Origin: Devosia aquimaris
GTDB lineage: Bacteria > Pseudomonadota > Alphaproteobacteria > Rhizobiales > Devosiaceae
Assembly (NCBI RefSeq): GCF_020169335.1
Contig: NZ_JAIEZN010000001.1
Span: 947,426 to 1,011,425, forward strand
Direction: 5' to 3'
Length of the DNA stretch: 64,000 nt
Made by a program: the position numbers and the translations under genes. Below, one piece after another: positions 7,988 through 15,482 of the stretch. Every line of letters starts with the position of its first letter. Position 1 is the first letter of the stretch. Below the pieces are notes generated by a model. It made no database searches and was not told where the DNA came from. It saw only the letters and a program-made list of their open reading frames with translations.

Positions 7988-8404
7988 CTACCACTTGCCG
8001 GTGTTTGGCATCGACAGCCAGGGCTCCTGGGGCGGCAGGGACCCTTCCTGAATCAGCTCGATCGAGATGCCGTCGGGCGAGCGGACAAAGGCCATGTGAC
8101 CATCACGCGGCGGCCGGTTGATGGTCACGCCCATGTCCATCAGGTGCTGGCAAAGGGCGTAGATGTCCTGCACGCGATAGGCCAGGTGACCGAAATTGCG
8201 CCCGCCGGTGTATTCCTCGGGGTCCCAGTTATAGGTCAGCTCGACCTCGCCGCCGCTGTCGCCGGGCGCACGCAGGAAGATCAGCGTGAAGCGACCCTTC
8301 TCGTTCTCGGTGCGCCGAACTTCCTCCAGTCCCAGTCCTTTGCAGTAGAAGGCCAGGCTCTCTTCGATATTGGTGACACGGACCATAGTGTGCAGATAGC
8401 GCAT
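7988..8404 (-). CDS. gloA: Lactoylglutathione lyase (glyoxalase I)
   Basis: Cytosolic metalloenzyme of 138 residues that turns the methylglyoxal-glutathione hemithioacetal into S-lactoylglutathione. Two VOC repeats are seen: MRYLHTMVRV with H5, VELTYNW with the second ligand, FGHLAYRVQDI with the histidine at about 73, and ISIELIQ with the last glutamate at about 119. These match the H/E/H/E metal set of GloA. The usual glutathione-site residues NWDPEEYTGG are present. Monocistronic by position: 143 bases separate it from the peptidase gene downstream and a divergent cold-shock gene lies upstream. Confidence 0.93.
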   Translation of the reverse strand: MRYLHTMVRVTNIEESLAFYCKGLGLEEVRRTENEKGRFTLIFLRAPGDSGGEVELTYNWDPEEYTGGRNFGHLAYRVQDIYALCQHLMDMGVTINRPPRDGHMAFVRSPDGISIELIQEGSLPPQEPWLSMPNTGKW

Positions 8405-8592
8405 GGCGGTTTCCTCCGGTTGGGATGTGCTGTCCTTGGCCTAACAAGGGGGGCGGCCAGCCGCAACAGCCGGGCCGTCGAACAAAATACTAAGACATGC
8501 TTAACAAGTGCGATTGAATCGGCCACAGTGAGGCCTATTGTATTGTGGAGTACCTCGTCGCTGCGGGATGAGGGAGAAGGGCTTTGGGGACT

Positions 8593-9213
8593 ATGGGGGC
8601 CAAATTTGGTGGCGATGGCGATGAGCCAGCGAACCTGTCGGATCAGACAGGGCCAATGAATCGCAGTGACGCGCCGGCACAGGGCGTCGATAGCGGTCTT
8701 GATACCATCGAGATTTCCGGCGCGATCAAATGGTTCGATGCCGGCAAAGGCTTTGGCTTTATCGTCCCGGACAACGGCATGCCCGATGTCCTGCTGCATG
8801 TGACCTGCTTGCGGCGCGACGGCTACCAGACGGCCCATGAGGGCGCCCGCATCGTCGTTGAAGCGCTCAATCGCCCCGGTGGCCTTCAGGCCTTCCGCAT
8901 TGTCTCGATGGACGAATCGACGGCCCGTCACCCTGCGCAGGTGCCGCCGCGCACCCATGTGGTGGTCGAGCCGACTTCCGGCATGGTCCGTCTCGAGGTC
9001 AAGTGGTTCAACCGCATCCGCGGATTTGGCTTCCTCTCGGCCGGCGAGGGAACGCCCGACATTTTCGTGCATATGGAAACCCTGCGGCGCTTCGGCATTG
9101 CCGAACTGCGTCCGGGCCAGTTTGTGCTGGTGCGCTACGGCAATGGCCCCAAGGGCCTTATGGTTGCCGAAATCCGGCCCGATGACTGGGGTGGCGCACC
9201 GTCGTCGCACTAG
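8593..9213 (+). CDS. Two-domain cold-shock protein (CspA family)
   Basis: RNA/DNA-binding protein of about 206 residues with two cold-shock domains, an arrangement common in alphaproteobacteria, against one domain in E. coli Csp proteins. Domain 1, residues about 42-105: GAIKWFDAGKGFGFIVPD and the RNP2-like DVLLHV. Domain 2, about 134-198: EVKWFNRIRGFGFLS and DIFVHM. A linker with PAQVPPRTH joins them. The start is uncertain: ATG 8593 gives an acidic leader; ATG 8656 would remove it but keep both domains; TTG 8584 is less likely. DUF192 follows after 10 bases, probably in one operon. Likely role: RNA chaperone or regulator under growth-phase or cold control. Confidence 0.9.
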   Translation: MGAKFGGDGDEPANLSDQTGPMNRSDAPAQGVDSGLDTIEISGAIKWFDAGKGFGFIVPDNGMPDVLLHVTCLRRDGYQTAHEGARIVVEALNRPGGLQAFRIVSMDESTARHPAQVPPRTHVVVEPTSGMVRLEVKWFNRIRGFGFLSAGEGTPDIFVHMETLRRFGIAELRPGQFVLVRYGNGPKGLMVAEIRPDDWGGAPSSH

Positions 9214-9223
9214 GACTGATTAC

Positions 9224-9706
9224 ATGACCTTCTTCGCCTCGGGCGTTCTGCCGCTCGCACGTCGTTCTGCCGCTGCGTTGGCGGTCCTTCTGGTTGCGGC
9301 GCCGCTGGCGGCTTGCAGCGACGAAGGACGCCTGGTTCTGCATTCGGCCACTGGCGATCACGTGTTCAATGTCGAAGTGGTCGATACCCCAGAATCGCGG
9401 GCCCAGGGCCTGATGTTCCGTCAGGATCTGGCCGATGACGCTGGCATGCTGTTCGACTTCAAGCAGGAGCGCGAGGTCTCGTTCTGGATGCAGAACACCT
9501 TCATCCCGCTCGACATGATCTTTGTGGGTGCCGACGGGGTCATCAAGACCATCCATGTCAACGCGCGTCCACAGGACACCACATCCATTCCCTCGCAGGT
9601 GCCGGTGCAGTTCGTGCTGGAAATCCCGGGTGGCCGATCCGAAGAGCTTGGCATCAAGCCGGGTGACACCATGGAGCATGATCGCGTGGGCAAGCCCCTC
9701 AACTGA
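9224..9706 (+). CDS. DUF192 family exported protein
   Basis: Protein of 160 residues. The N-terminus has a hydrophobic helix ending in APLAACS, a good lipobox, so a lipoprotein of the inner or outer membrane is likely. The rest is the DUF192 beta-barrel with ESRAQGLMFRQDL, the FWMQNTFIPLDMIF core and QFVLEIPGG. No enzymatic activity is known for the family. It follows the cold-shock gene by 10 bases and converges on the hemolysin III gene with 13 bases between stops. The frame is open far upstream through the cold-shock gene, but only the ATG at 9224 gives a signal peptide. Confidence 0.87.
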   Translation: MTFFASGVLPLARRSAAALAVLLVAAPLAACSDEGRLVLHSATGDHVFNVEVVDTPESRAQGLMFRQDLADDAGMLFDFKQEREVSFWMQNTFIPLDMIFVGADGVIKTIHVNARPQDTTSIPSQVPVQFVLEIPGGRSEELGIKPGDTMEHDRVGKPLN

Positions 9707-9719
9707 GGCCGGCAATCGC

Positions 9720-10406
9720 CTAGAGGCGGTTGATCACCATGCAGTCCAGCACCGCCCACAGGTGCAGGCTGGCGCCCAGCACCACAAAGACATGCCAGAG
9801 CGCGTTCTGGAACTTCAGCTTCTCCCACAGATGGAAAATGATGCCGAGCGAATAGGTCACGCCGCCAGCCAGCAGCAGCATCATCGTGGAGTGGGGCAGG
9901 GTCTGCGCCAGCGACTGGAACACCAGGATGCCGCTCCAGCCGATCGCCAGGTAGAGCGCGATCGCCAGGCGCCCGAAGTGCTCGGGCACGATCAGCTTGA
10001 GCGCGACGCCGATCAGCGAGGCACCCCAGACAAATGTGGTCATCAGGACGCCGGTTGTCGTGCCGCCGATGACGGCGAGGAAGGGCGTATAGGAGCCGGC
10101 GATAAACAGGAAAATGGCCGCCTGGTCGAATCGGGCCAGCATCTTCTTGACCGGCGAAACGGGCCAGAGGTTATAGGCCAGCGACACGCCCAATACGGCC
10201 ACCAGGCTGGCGACATAGACGGCCAGGGCAGGGGCCGCCTCGGGCGCCGTCTTGATGATGGCGAAGGCCAGGAGGATGGAGCCGGCCGCGATGGCAACCA
10301 CCAGACCCAGCACATGGACAATGCCATCCACCAGAAGTTCGGCGCGGGTGTAGGGCCGCTGTTCGCGGCTCCACCATGAATATGTTGCTGTCGGCGTCTC
10401 TTGCAT
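9720..10406 (-). CDS. Hemolysin III family (TrhA/YqfA, PAQR-like) membrane protein
   Basis: Integral membrane protein of about 228 residues with seven predicted helices, in the hemolysin III / PAQR superfamily. Seen: the RAELLVDGIVHVLGL entry with the conserved histidine, an AIFLFIAGSYTPF segment that is diagnostic for the family, and a C-terminal WHVFVVLGASLHLWAVL helix with histidines of the presumed metal site. ATG 10406 is preferred because GGGG lies about 9 bases upstream; ATG 10415 is also possible. Family members have been linked to membrane energetics and fluidity rather than to haemolysis. Monocistronic by position. Confidence 0.9.
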   Translation of the reverse strand: MQETPTATYSWWSREQRPYTRAELLVDGIVHVLGLVVAIAAGSILLAFAIIKTAPEAAPALAVYVASLVAVLGVSLAYNLWPVSPVKKMLARFDQAAIFLFIAGSYTPFLAVIGGTTTGVLMTTFVWGASLIGVALKLIVPEHFGRLAIALYLAIGWSGILVFQSLAQTLPHSTMMLLLAGGVTYSLGIIFHLWEKLKFQNALWHVFVVLGASLHLWAVLDCMVINRL

Positions 10407-10604
10407 GTCGTGCATCCCCAATGACGCTACCCTCGCATGCTGAAGTGGCCGAAATGTTGCGGCTTTTGCTGGAATCACCGGGATTTGCGAATATCCTGAA
10501 GCCTTGACCAACAGTTCTGGTGAACAATCCGTTCTATACCCGGGCGCGCACTTGACGAGTAACCCTGTCGTTACCTAGTCAGCACTATCAGCTCTGGAAC
10601 CGTC

Positions 10605-11081
10605 ATGCCGCCCATCAAGATCCTCGTTGCCCTGGCCGACCCCACCCGTTGCCGGTTGATCGAAATCCTGCATGACGGCCCGCAGCCGGTGCATGTGCTG
10701 GCGGCGGCCTTCAAGATCAGCCGCCCGGCGATTTCGCGCCATTTGCGCGTGCTCAAGCAGGCCGGGCTGATCAGCGAGAAAAAGATCGGCCGCGAGAACC
10801 GCTATGCCCTGCACGCCAACCGTCTGGCCCCGGTGCAGCGCTGGCTGACCGAGATACTGCCGCCTGCCAGGACGGCCCCCTCGCTTGTCGCCGAGGCCGT
10901 CGCCTCCGCACCCGAGCCGATTGTGGTGCCCGTACCCGAACCCATCGTCATCGCGCCGGTCACGGCGCCGCGGCCCCGGCCGGCGGCCAGGGCAAAGCCA
11001 GAGGCGCCCGCCGCCAAGCCGGCCGTCCAGCCCCGGACCAGCGAGCCTGCTCCCGTCTCGCAAATGGGCTTTGATTTCTAG
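10605..11081 (+). CDS. ArsR family transcriptional regulator with Ala/Pro-rich tail
   Basis: DNA-binding protein of 158 residues. Residues about 1-85 are a winged helix of the ArsR type: LADPTRCRLIEIL, then ISRPAISRHLRVLKQAGLI as recognition helix and the wing EKKIGRENRYAL. No CxC metal site is visible, so it is probably not a metal sensor. Residues about 90-158 are a low-complexity alanine/proline-rich tail ending in QMGFDF, unusual for a protein of this size. Next to it is the mannosidase promoter, about 200 bases downstream; control of that gene is possible, though a dedicated LacI follows the mannosidase. Confidence 0.85.
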   Translation: MPPIKILVALADPTRCRLIEILHDGPQPVHVLAAAFKISRPAISRHLRVLKQAGLISEKKIGRENRYALHANRLAPVQRWLTEILPPARTAPSLVAEAVASAPEPIVVPVPEPIVIAPVTAPRPRPAARAKPEAPAAKPAVQPRTSEPAPVSQMGFDF

Positions 11082-11179
11082 CCAGCGAACGCGTCTGAAA
11101 GACGGGCTGCACGCTAGCCCCACAGCATAACATCGCGTCTGCGCCCGGGTGCCTCGGGACGTTTCCGCACGTCGAAACG

Positions 11180-11267
11180 TGAAAATTCGTCGCCACTATT
11201 TTCATTGCTTTTCGTCCGAGAAACGCGAGAAATACAGGACGAATCTTCTCGCAACGAAAACATTTTC
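11180..11267 (+). promoter_or_regulatory. Cluster of inverted repeats upstream of the alpha-mannosidase gene
   Basis: Four inverted repeats stand in 88 bases: TGAAAAT 11180-11186 with ATTTTCA 11198-11204; TTCGTCC 11211-11217 with GGACGAA 11237-11243; GCGAGAA 11225-11231 with TTCTCGC 11246-11252; and GAAAA-CA-TTTTC 11256-11267, which ends 19 bases before the GTG start. The last resembles an operator half-site pair of LacI-type proteins. No clear -35/-10 was assigned. Confidence 0.5.
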
Positions 11268-11286
11268 ATTGCCATAGGACATAGCC

Positions 11287-14200
11287 GTGACGCGGACCGC
11301 CAAGTCTCAATCGATCGACACCATGCTCAAGGCCCTGTCCGAGCGCATCTTCGTGCCCGCCGGTATCGCCGTGCCGCTGCGCTACCGCGCCGCCGGCCAT
11401 GACGAACGCGCCGCCGTGCTCAAGGAAGACACCGGCAATTGGACGATGGTGGATCGCGACCTGATCTGGGGCGAGCCCGATGGCTACTACTGGTTTGCTG
11501 GTTCGGTCGTCATTCCACCCGAACTCGATGGCGCACCGGTGCACCTCTACATCGAGGCGGCCTTCGGCAAGGTCATGGGCCGCTCCGATCCGCAATGCCT
11601 CGTGCGCGTCAATGGCCGCATCACCCAGGGCTCGGACGCCAATCACCGGACCATTCGCCTGACCGACAAGGCCCGCGCCGGTGAGCGCTTCGACATCATG
11701 GTCGAGGCCGGCACCATCGAGGATCGTCGCCAGCTCGGCTTCGGCATTCACCTCTGGACCCATGATGCCCTGGCCGAGAAGGTTTACTACGACCTCAGCG
11801 TGCCGCGCGAAGTGGCGCGTCTTCTGCCTGAGGATGATGCCCGCGCCCATGCCATCATCCGCCATGTCGATGCGGCCCTGGCCGTGCTCGATCTGCGCCC
11901 CGGCAATCTCCAGCGCTTTCATGCCAGCCTGAAAGCGGCCGAGCAGCATGCCGACGCCATCTATGCCATGGCCGATGCCGACGCGATGCCCACCATTGTC
12001 GCCACCGGCCACACCCATATCGACGTCGCCTGGCTGTGGCGCGTGCGCGAAACCCGCCAGAAGATGGCGCGGTCCATGGCCACGGCGCTGGCGCTGATGG
12101 ACGAATATCCCGACTACCGCTTCATGTATAACCAGTGCGTGCTGCTCGATTATCTCGATCAGGACTATCCCGAACTGTTCGAGCGGGTGGGGGAGCGCGT
12201 CAAGTCCGGCCAGTTCGAGATCGAAGGCGCGCTCTGGCTCGAGCCCGACGTCAATGTGTCCAATGGCGAATCCCTGGTCCGCCACATCCTCCATGGCGTG
12301 CGCTACCACGAAAAAACCTATGGCGTGCGCCCGCGCATGCTTTGGCTGCCCGATACCTTCGGCTATTCGGCTGCCCTGCCGCAGCTGATGGAGCGCTCCG
12401 GGCTCGACACCTTCGTGACGCACAAGCTGAGCTGGAACGACACCAACCGCATGCCCTACGAGACCTTCCGCTGGCAGGGCATCGACGGCACCACCACGGC
12501 GGCCTATTTCCTCACCACCCAGCCCTATAAGTCGCCCAGCATCGGCACCACTTATTGCCCCGATCTGAAACCCACCCATGTGATGGGCACCTGGAACCGC
12601 TATGGGCAGCAGCCGGTCAATGACGAGCTGTTCCTGGTCTATGGCCATGGCGACGGCGGCGGCGGCCCGACCCGCGAAATGCTGGAGAATATCCGCCGCA
12701 TGGAACGCGGCATTCCCGGCTGTCCCAAGGTCAGCCACGAGCCGATGCGCCCCTTCTTCGAGCGCCTCCTGGCCAAGATGAATGCCCATCCCGAGCGCTT
12801 CCCCACCTGGGTGGGCGAGCTCTATCTCGAATTCCACCGCGGCACGCTGACCTCGGTGGCCAAGAACAAGGCCAACAACCGCAAGGCCGAGCGCACGCTG
12901 CGCGAGATCGAGGCCCTGGCGGTTGCCGCCCATCTGCGCAGCGGCACGGCCTATCCCCGCGCTGCACTGTGGGAGCTCTGGCAGATCGTCATGCTCAACC
13001 AGTTCCACGATATCCTGCCCGGCTCGTCCATCGGCGCGGTGTTTGACGACAGCGACCGCGACTATGCCCGCTTCTTTGCTAGCGCCGACGCGCTGCGCGC
13101 CGAACTGGCGGCGGGCCTTGGCAGTGGGGCTGTGGCGGCATTCAACGTCACCAATCGAACCCGTTCCGGCCTGGTCGCCAGCGACATGGCGGGCAGCCAG
13201 ACCATCGAGCATGCCGACGGCAGCACGCGTTCGGTGATCCGTCAGGCCCCGGTTGCCGGTCTGGCCACGGCGGCCCTGACGCCGCTGGCGCCGGTGAGCA
13301 CCCTAAAGGTCTCGGCCAACACCATCGAAAACGATCACCTGATCGCCCGCTTCGATGATCTCGGCCGCATCGTTTCGCTGCACGATCGCAAGCATGACCG
13401 CGAAGTGCTGCGCCCCGGCCAGCTCGGCAATCATCTGCGCGCCCATCGCGATCGTCCGGCCCAGTTCGACGCATGGGATATCGACCGCTCTTTCGAAGAC
13501 CAGTCCTGGGACATCGACGAGCTCGTCTCCGCCCGCGTTGTCGAGACCGGCCCGCTGCGCGCCGCCATCCGCTTTGAATACCGTTATGAAAGCTCGACCA
13601 TCGTGCAGATCGTTTCGCTCGAAGCCGACGCGCGCCAGCTCGAGATCGAGAGCTTCATCGACTGGCACGAGCACAATACCCTGCTCAAGGCCGGTTTCCC
13701 CATCGCGGTCAACGCCAGCGCCGTACGCGCCGAAATCCAGTTCGGCCATGTGCAGCGCGCCACCCATGTCAACACGAGCTGGGACGAAGCACGCTACGAA
13801 TGCTCCATGCAGCGCTGGGTCGACGTCTCCGAACCCGATTTCGGCGTCGCCCTGCTCAATGACTGCAAATATGGCTATGACGCCAAGGGTTCCACGGTGC
13901 GGCTGACGCTGTTGCGCTCGCCCACCTATCCTTGGCCGGAGTCCGACCAGGGCGCGCACCGCATCCGCTATGCCATCATGCTGCATGATGGCGACACGGC
14001 GGCCGTCACCGCCGCCGCCGAGGACTTCAACCTGCCGCTGCTGGCGCTGCCGGGCGCGGGCGGGGTTGATACGCCGCTGCTGGCAGTCGATGGCGATGGC
14101 ATCGTGCTCGAAGCGCTCAAGCTGGCCGAGGACGATGACGGCATCATTCTCCGCCTCTGGGAAGCCCGCGGCCAGCGCACCCCGGCCAGCATCACGCTGC

Positions 14201-14334
14201 CCGACGGCTATGCGGTGGCTGAGGCTGTCGATCTGCTCGAGCGTGACGGCGTGGCCCTCGCCATCGACGCGGGTCGCGTGGCGCTGGCTTTCGGCCCCTT
14301 CGAGGTCAAGACCATTCGGCTGGCGCGGGCATGA
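11287..14334 (+). CDS. Alpha-mannosidase, glycoside hydrolase family 38
   Basis: Retaining exo-alpha-mannosidase of 1015 residues, the usual length for bacterial GH38. Seen: the N-terminal beta domain, the zinc-binding motif GHTHIDVAWLWR at about residue 240, and WLPDTFGYSA with the probable nucleophile D356; then the long C-terminal beta-sandwich domains. No signal peptide, so it should act in the cytoplasm on imported mannosides. The GTG at 11287 is the first reasonable start and is preceded by the inverted repeats at 11180-11267. A LacI regulator follows after 42 bases and an unrecognised large protein after that, suggesting a small catabolic operon without its own transporter. Confidence 0.93.
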   Translation: MTRTAKSQSIDTMLKALSERIFVPAGIAVPLRYRAAGHDERAAVLKEDTGNWTMVDRDLIWGEPDGYYWFAGSVVIPPELDGAPVHLYIEAAFGKVMGRSDPQCLVRVNGRITQGSDANHRTIRLTDKARAGERFDIMVEAGTIEDRRQLGFGIHLWTHDALAEKVYYDLSVPREVARLLPEDDARAHAIIRHVDAALAVLDLRPGNLQRFHASLKAAEQHADAIYAMADADAMPTIVATGHTHIDVAWLWRVRETRQKMARSMATALALMDEYPDYRFMYNQCVLLDYLDQDYPELFERVGERVKSGQFEIEGALWLEPDVNVSNGESLVRHILHGVRYHEKTYGVRPRMLWLPDTFGYSAALPQLMERSGLDTFVTHKLSWNDTNRMPYETFRWQGIDGTTTAAYFLTTQPYKSPSIGTTYCPDLKPTHVMGTWNRYGQQPVNDELFLVYGHGDGGGGPTREMLENIRRMERGIPGCPKVSHEPMRPFFERLLAKMNAHPERFPTWVGELYLEFHRGTLTSVAKNKANNRKAERTLREIEALAVAAHLRSGTAYPRAALWELWQIVMLNQFHDILPGSSIGAVFDDSDRDYARFFASADALRAELAAGLGSGAVAAFNVTNRTRSGLVASDMAGSQTIEHADGSTRSVIRQAPVAGLATAALTPLAPVSTLKVSANTIENDHLIARFDDLGRIVSLHDRKHDREVLRPGQLGNHLRAHRDRPAQFDAWDIDRSFEDQSWDIDELVSARVVETGPLRAAIRFEYRYESSTIVQIVSLEADARQLEIESFIDWHEHNTLLKAGFPIAVNASAVRAEIQFGHVQRATHVNTSWDEARYECSMQRWVDVSEPDFGVALLNDCKYGYDAKGSTVRLTLLRSPTYPWPESDQGAHRIRYAIMLHDGDTAAVTAAAEDFNLPLLALPGAGGVDTPLLAVDGDGIVLEALKLAEDDDGIILRLWEARGQRTPASITLPDGYAVAEAVDLLERDGVALAIDAGRVALAFGPFEVKTIRLARA

Positions 14335-14376
14335 TGGCCGCGCTGTGCCAGACCTTCGGCTTGCGATAGGCGCGCC

Positions 14377-15447
14377 ATGGCCGGGTCGGTGATCGAGCGC
14401 GCCAAGCCGCCCAAGGTGGGCATCAAGGATGTCTCGCGCGAGGCGGGCGTGGCCATTTCCACAGTCTCGCATGTGCTCAACGGCACGGCGCCCATTTCGT
14501 CGGCCGTGCGGGCACGGGTGCTCGATGTCGCCCGGCGCCTGGGTTATCTGGCGCGGCGCCAGGCCATGGGCGCCATCGGCGCGCTGCAGGCCGTTGTCGT
14601 CGCAATGCCGCCCGATACGCTGGCGCAGACGAGCCTGAACCTGGTTTCCTGGACGATCCTCAAGGCGCTGGGCAGCGCCTGCGAGGCGCGCGGCATCCGG
14701 CTGGTGCCCCATGCCATCGACGCCGCCGGCGATGCCAATGGCTTGCTAGACGCCTTGGCCACCAGCCAGGCCGATGGCCTGCTGCTGCTCAATATCGACC
14801 GCCCCGAGCTGATCGACGCCATTGCCGCCGCCGACATCGCGGCCGTTTTGCTCAACAGCGAAGACAGCCGCATGCGCCTCGACAGCGTCACGCCCGGCAA
14901 TCGGTTCGGCGCGTGCCTGGCCACCAATTGGCTGATCGGGCAGGGGCATCGCCAGATCCTGCATGTCACCTGGCAGGGCCGCACCACCATCCGCCGCCGT
15001 GCCGAGGGCTTTTGCGATGCCTTTGCCGACCACGGCCTGCCGCCCGAAAACGCGCGCTTCTGCTATGCCAGGAGCTGGGAGCCCGAGGCGGGCGAAGCGG
15101 CCGTGACGGCCTGGCTTGACCAGCACAATGGGCTGGACGGCGTCACCGCCATCTTCTGCGCCGCCGACAATCTGGCGCTGGGCGTGATGCGCGCGTTGAC
15201 GGCGCGCGGGCTAAATGTGCCCGGCGATGTCTCGCTGATGGGCTTTGACGGCATCGCCCCCGGCCAGTTTGCCGCGCCCAGCCTCAGCACCGTCAATGTG
15301 CCGCTCGAACAGCTCGGCGCCGCGGCGCTCAACCTGCTCGAACAGCGCCTGACCAGCGTTGGCGCCCCCCGCGCCACGCAAAAGCTCGAACTGGGCTGTG
15401 ACCTGGTGCTGCGCGACAGTGCCCCTGCCCCGCCCACCATTGCCTGA
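14377..15447 (+). CDS. LacI family transcriptional regulator (mannosidase cluster)
   Basis: Regulator of 356 residues. The N-terminal helix-turn-helix reads GIKDVSREAGVAISTVSHVL (residues about 12-31), with the hinge following; the rest is a periplasmic-binding-protein-like effector domain, with ADGLLLLNID, the GDVSLMGFDG segment and SLSTVNVPLEQLG near the end. It lies in the same direction as and between the mannosidase gene and the large unknown gene, so it probably controls both, with a mannoside or related glycan as effector. The GAAAA-CA-TTTTC element near 11256 is a candidate target. Confidence 0.92.
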   Translation: MAGSVIERAKPPKVGIKDVSREAGVAISTVSHVLNGTAPISSAVRARVLDVARRLGYLARRQAMGAIGALQAVVVAMPPDTLAQTSLNLVSWTILKALGSACEARGIRLVPHAIDAAGDANGLLDALATSQADGLLLLNIDRPELIDAIAAADIAAVLLNSEDSRMRLDSVTPGNRFGACLATNWLIGQGHRQILHVTWQGRTTIRRRAEGFCDAFADHGLPPENARFCYARSWEPEAGEAAVTAWLDQHNGLDGVTAIFCAADNLALGVMRALTARGLNVPGDVSLMGFDGIAPGQFAAPSLSTVNVPLEQLGAAALNLLEQRLTSVGAPRATQKLELGCDLVLRDSAPAPPTIA

Positions 15448-15482
15448 TCCCGCCTACTGCCTGACAATTTTCGGAGTTCGCC

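Noticed and set aside
11266-13212. 648-codon minus-strand open frame opposite the mannosidase gene
   Set aside because: Antisense shadow of GH38 with His/Gly-rich composition typical of third-position GC.
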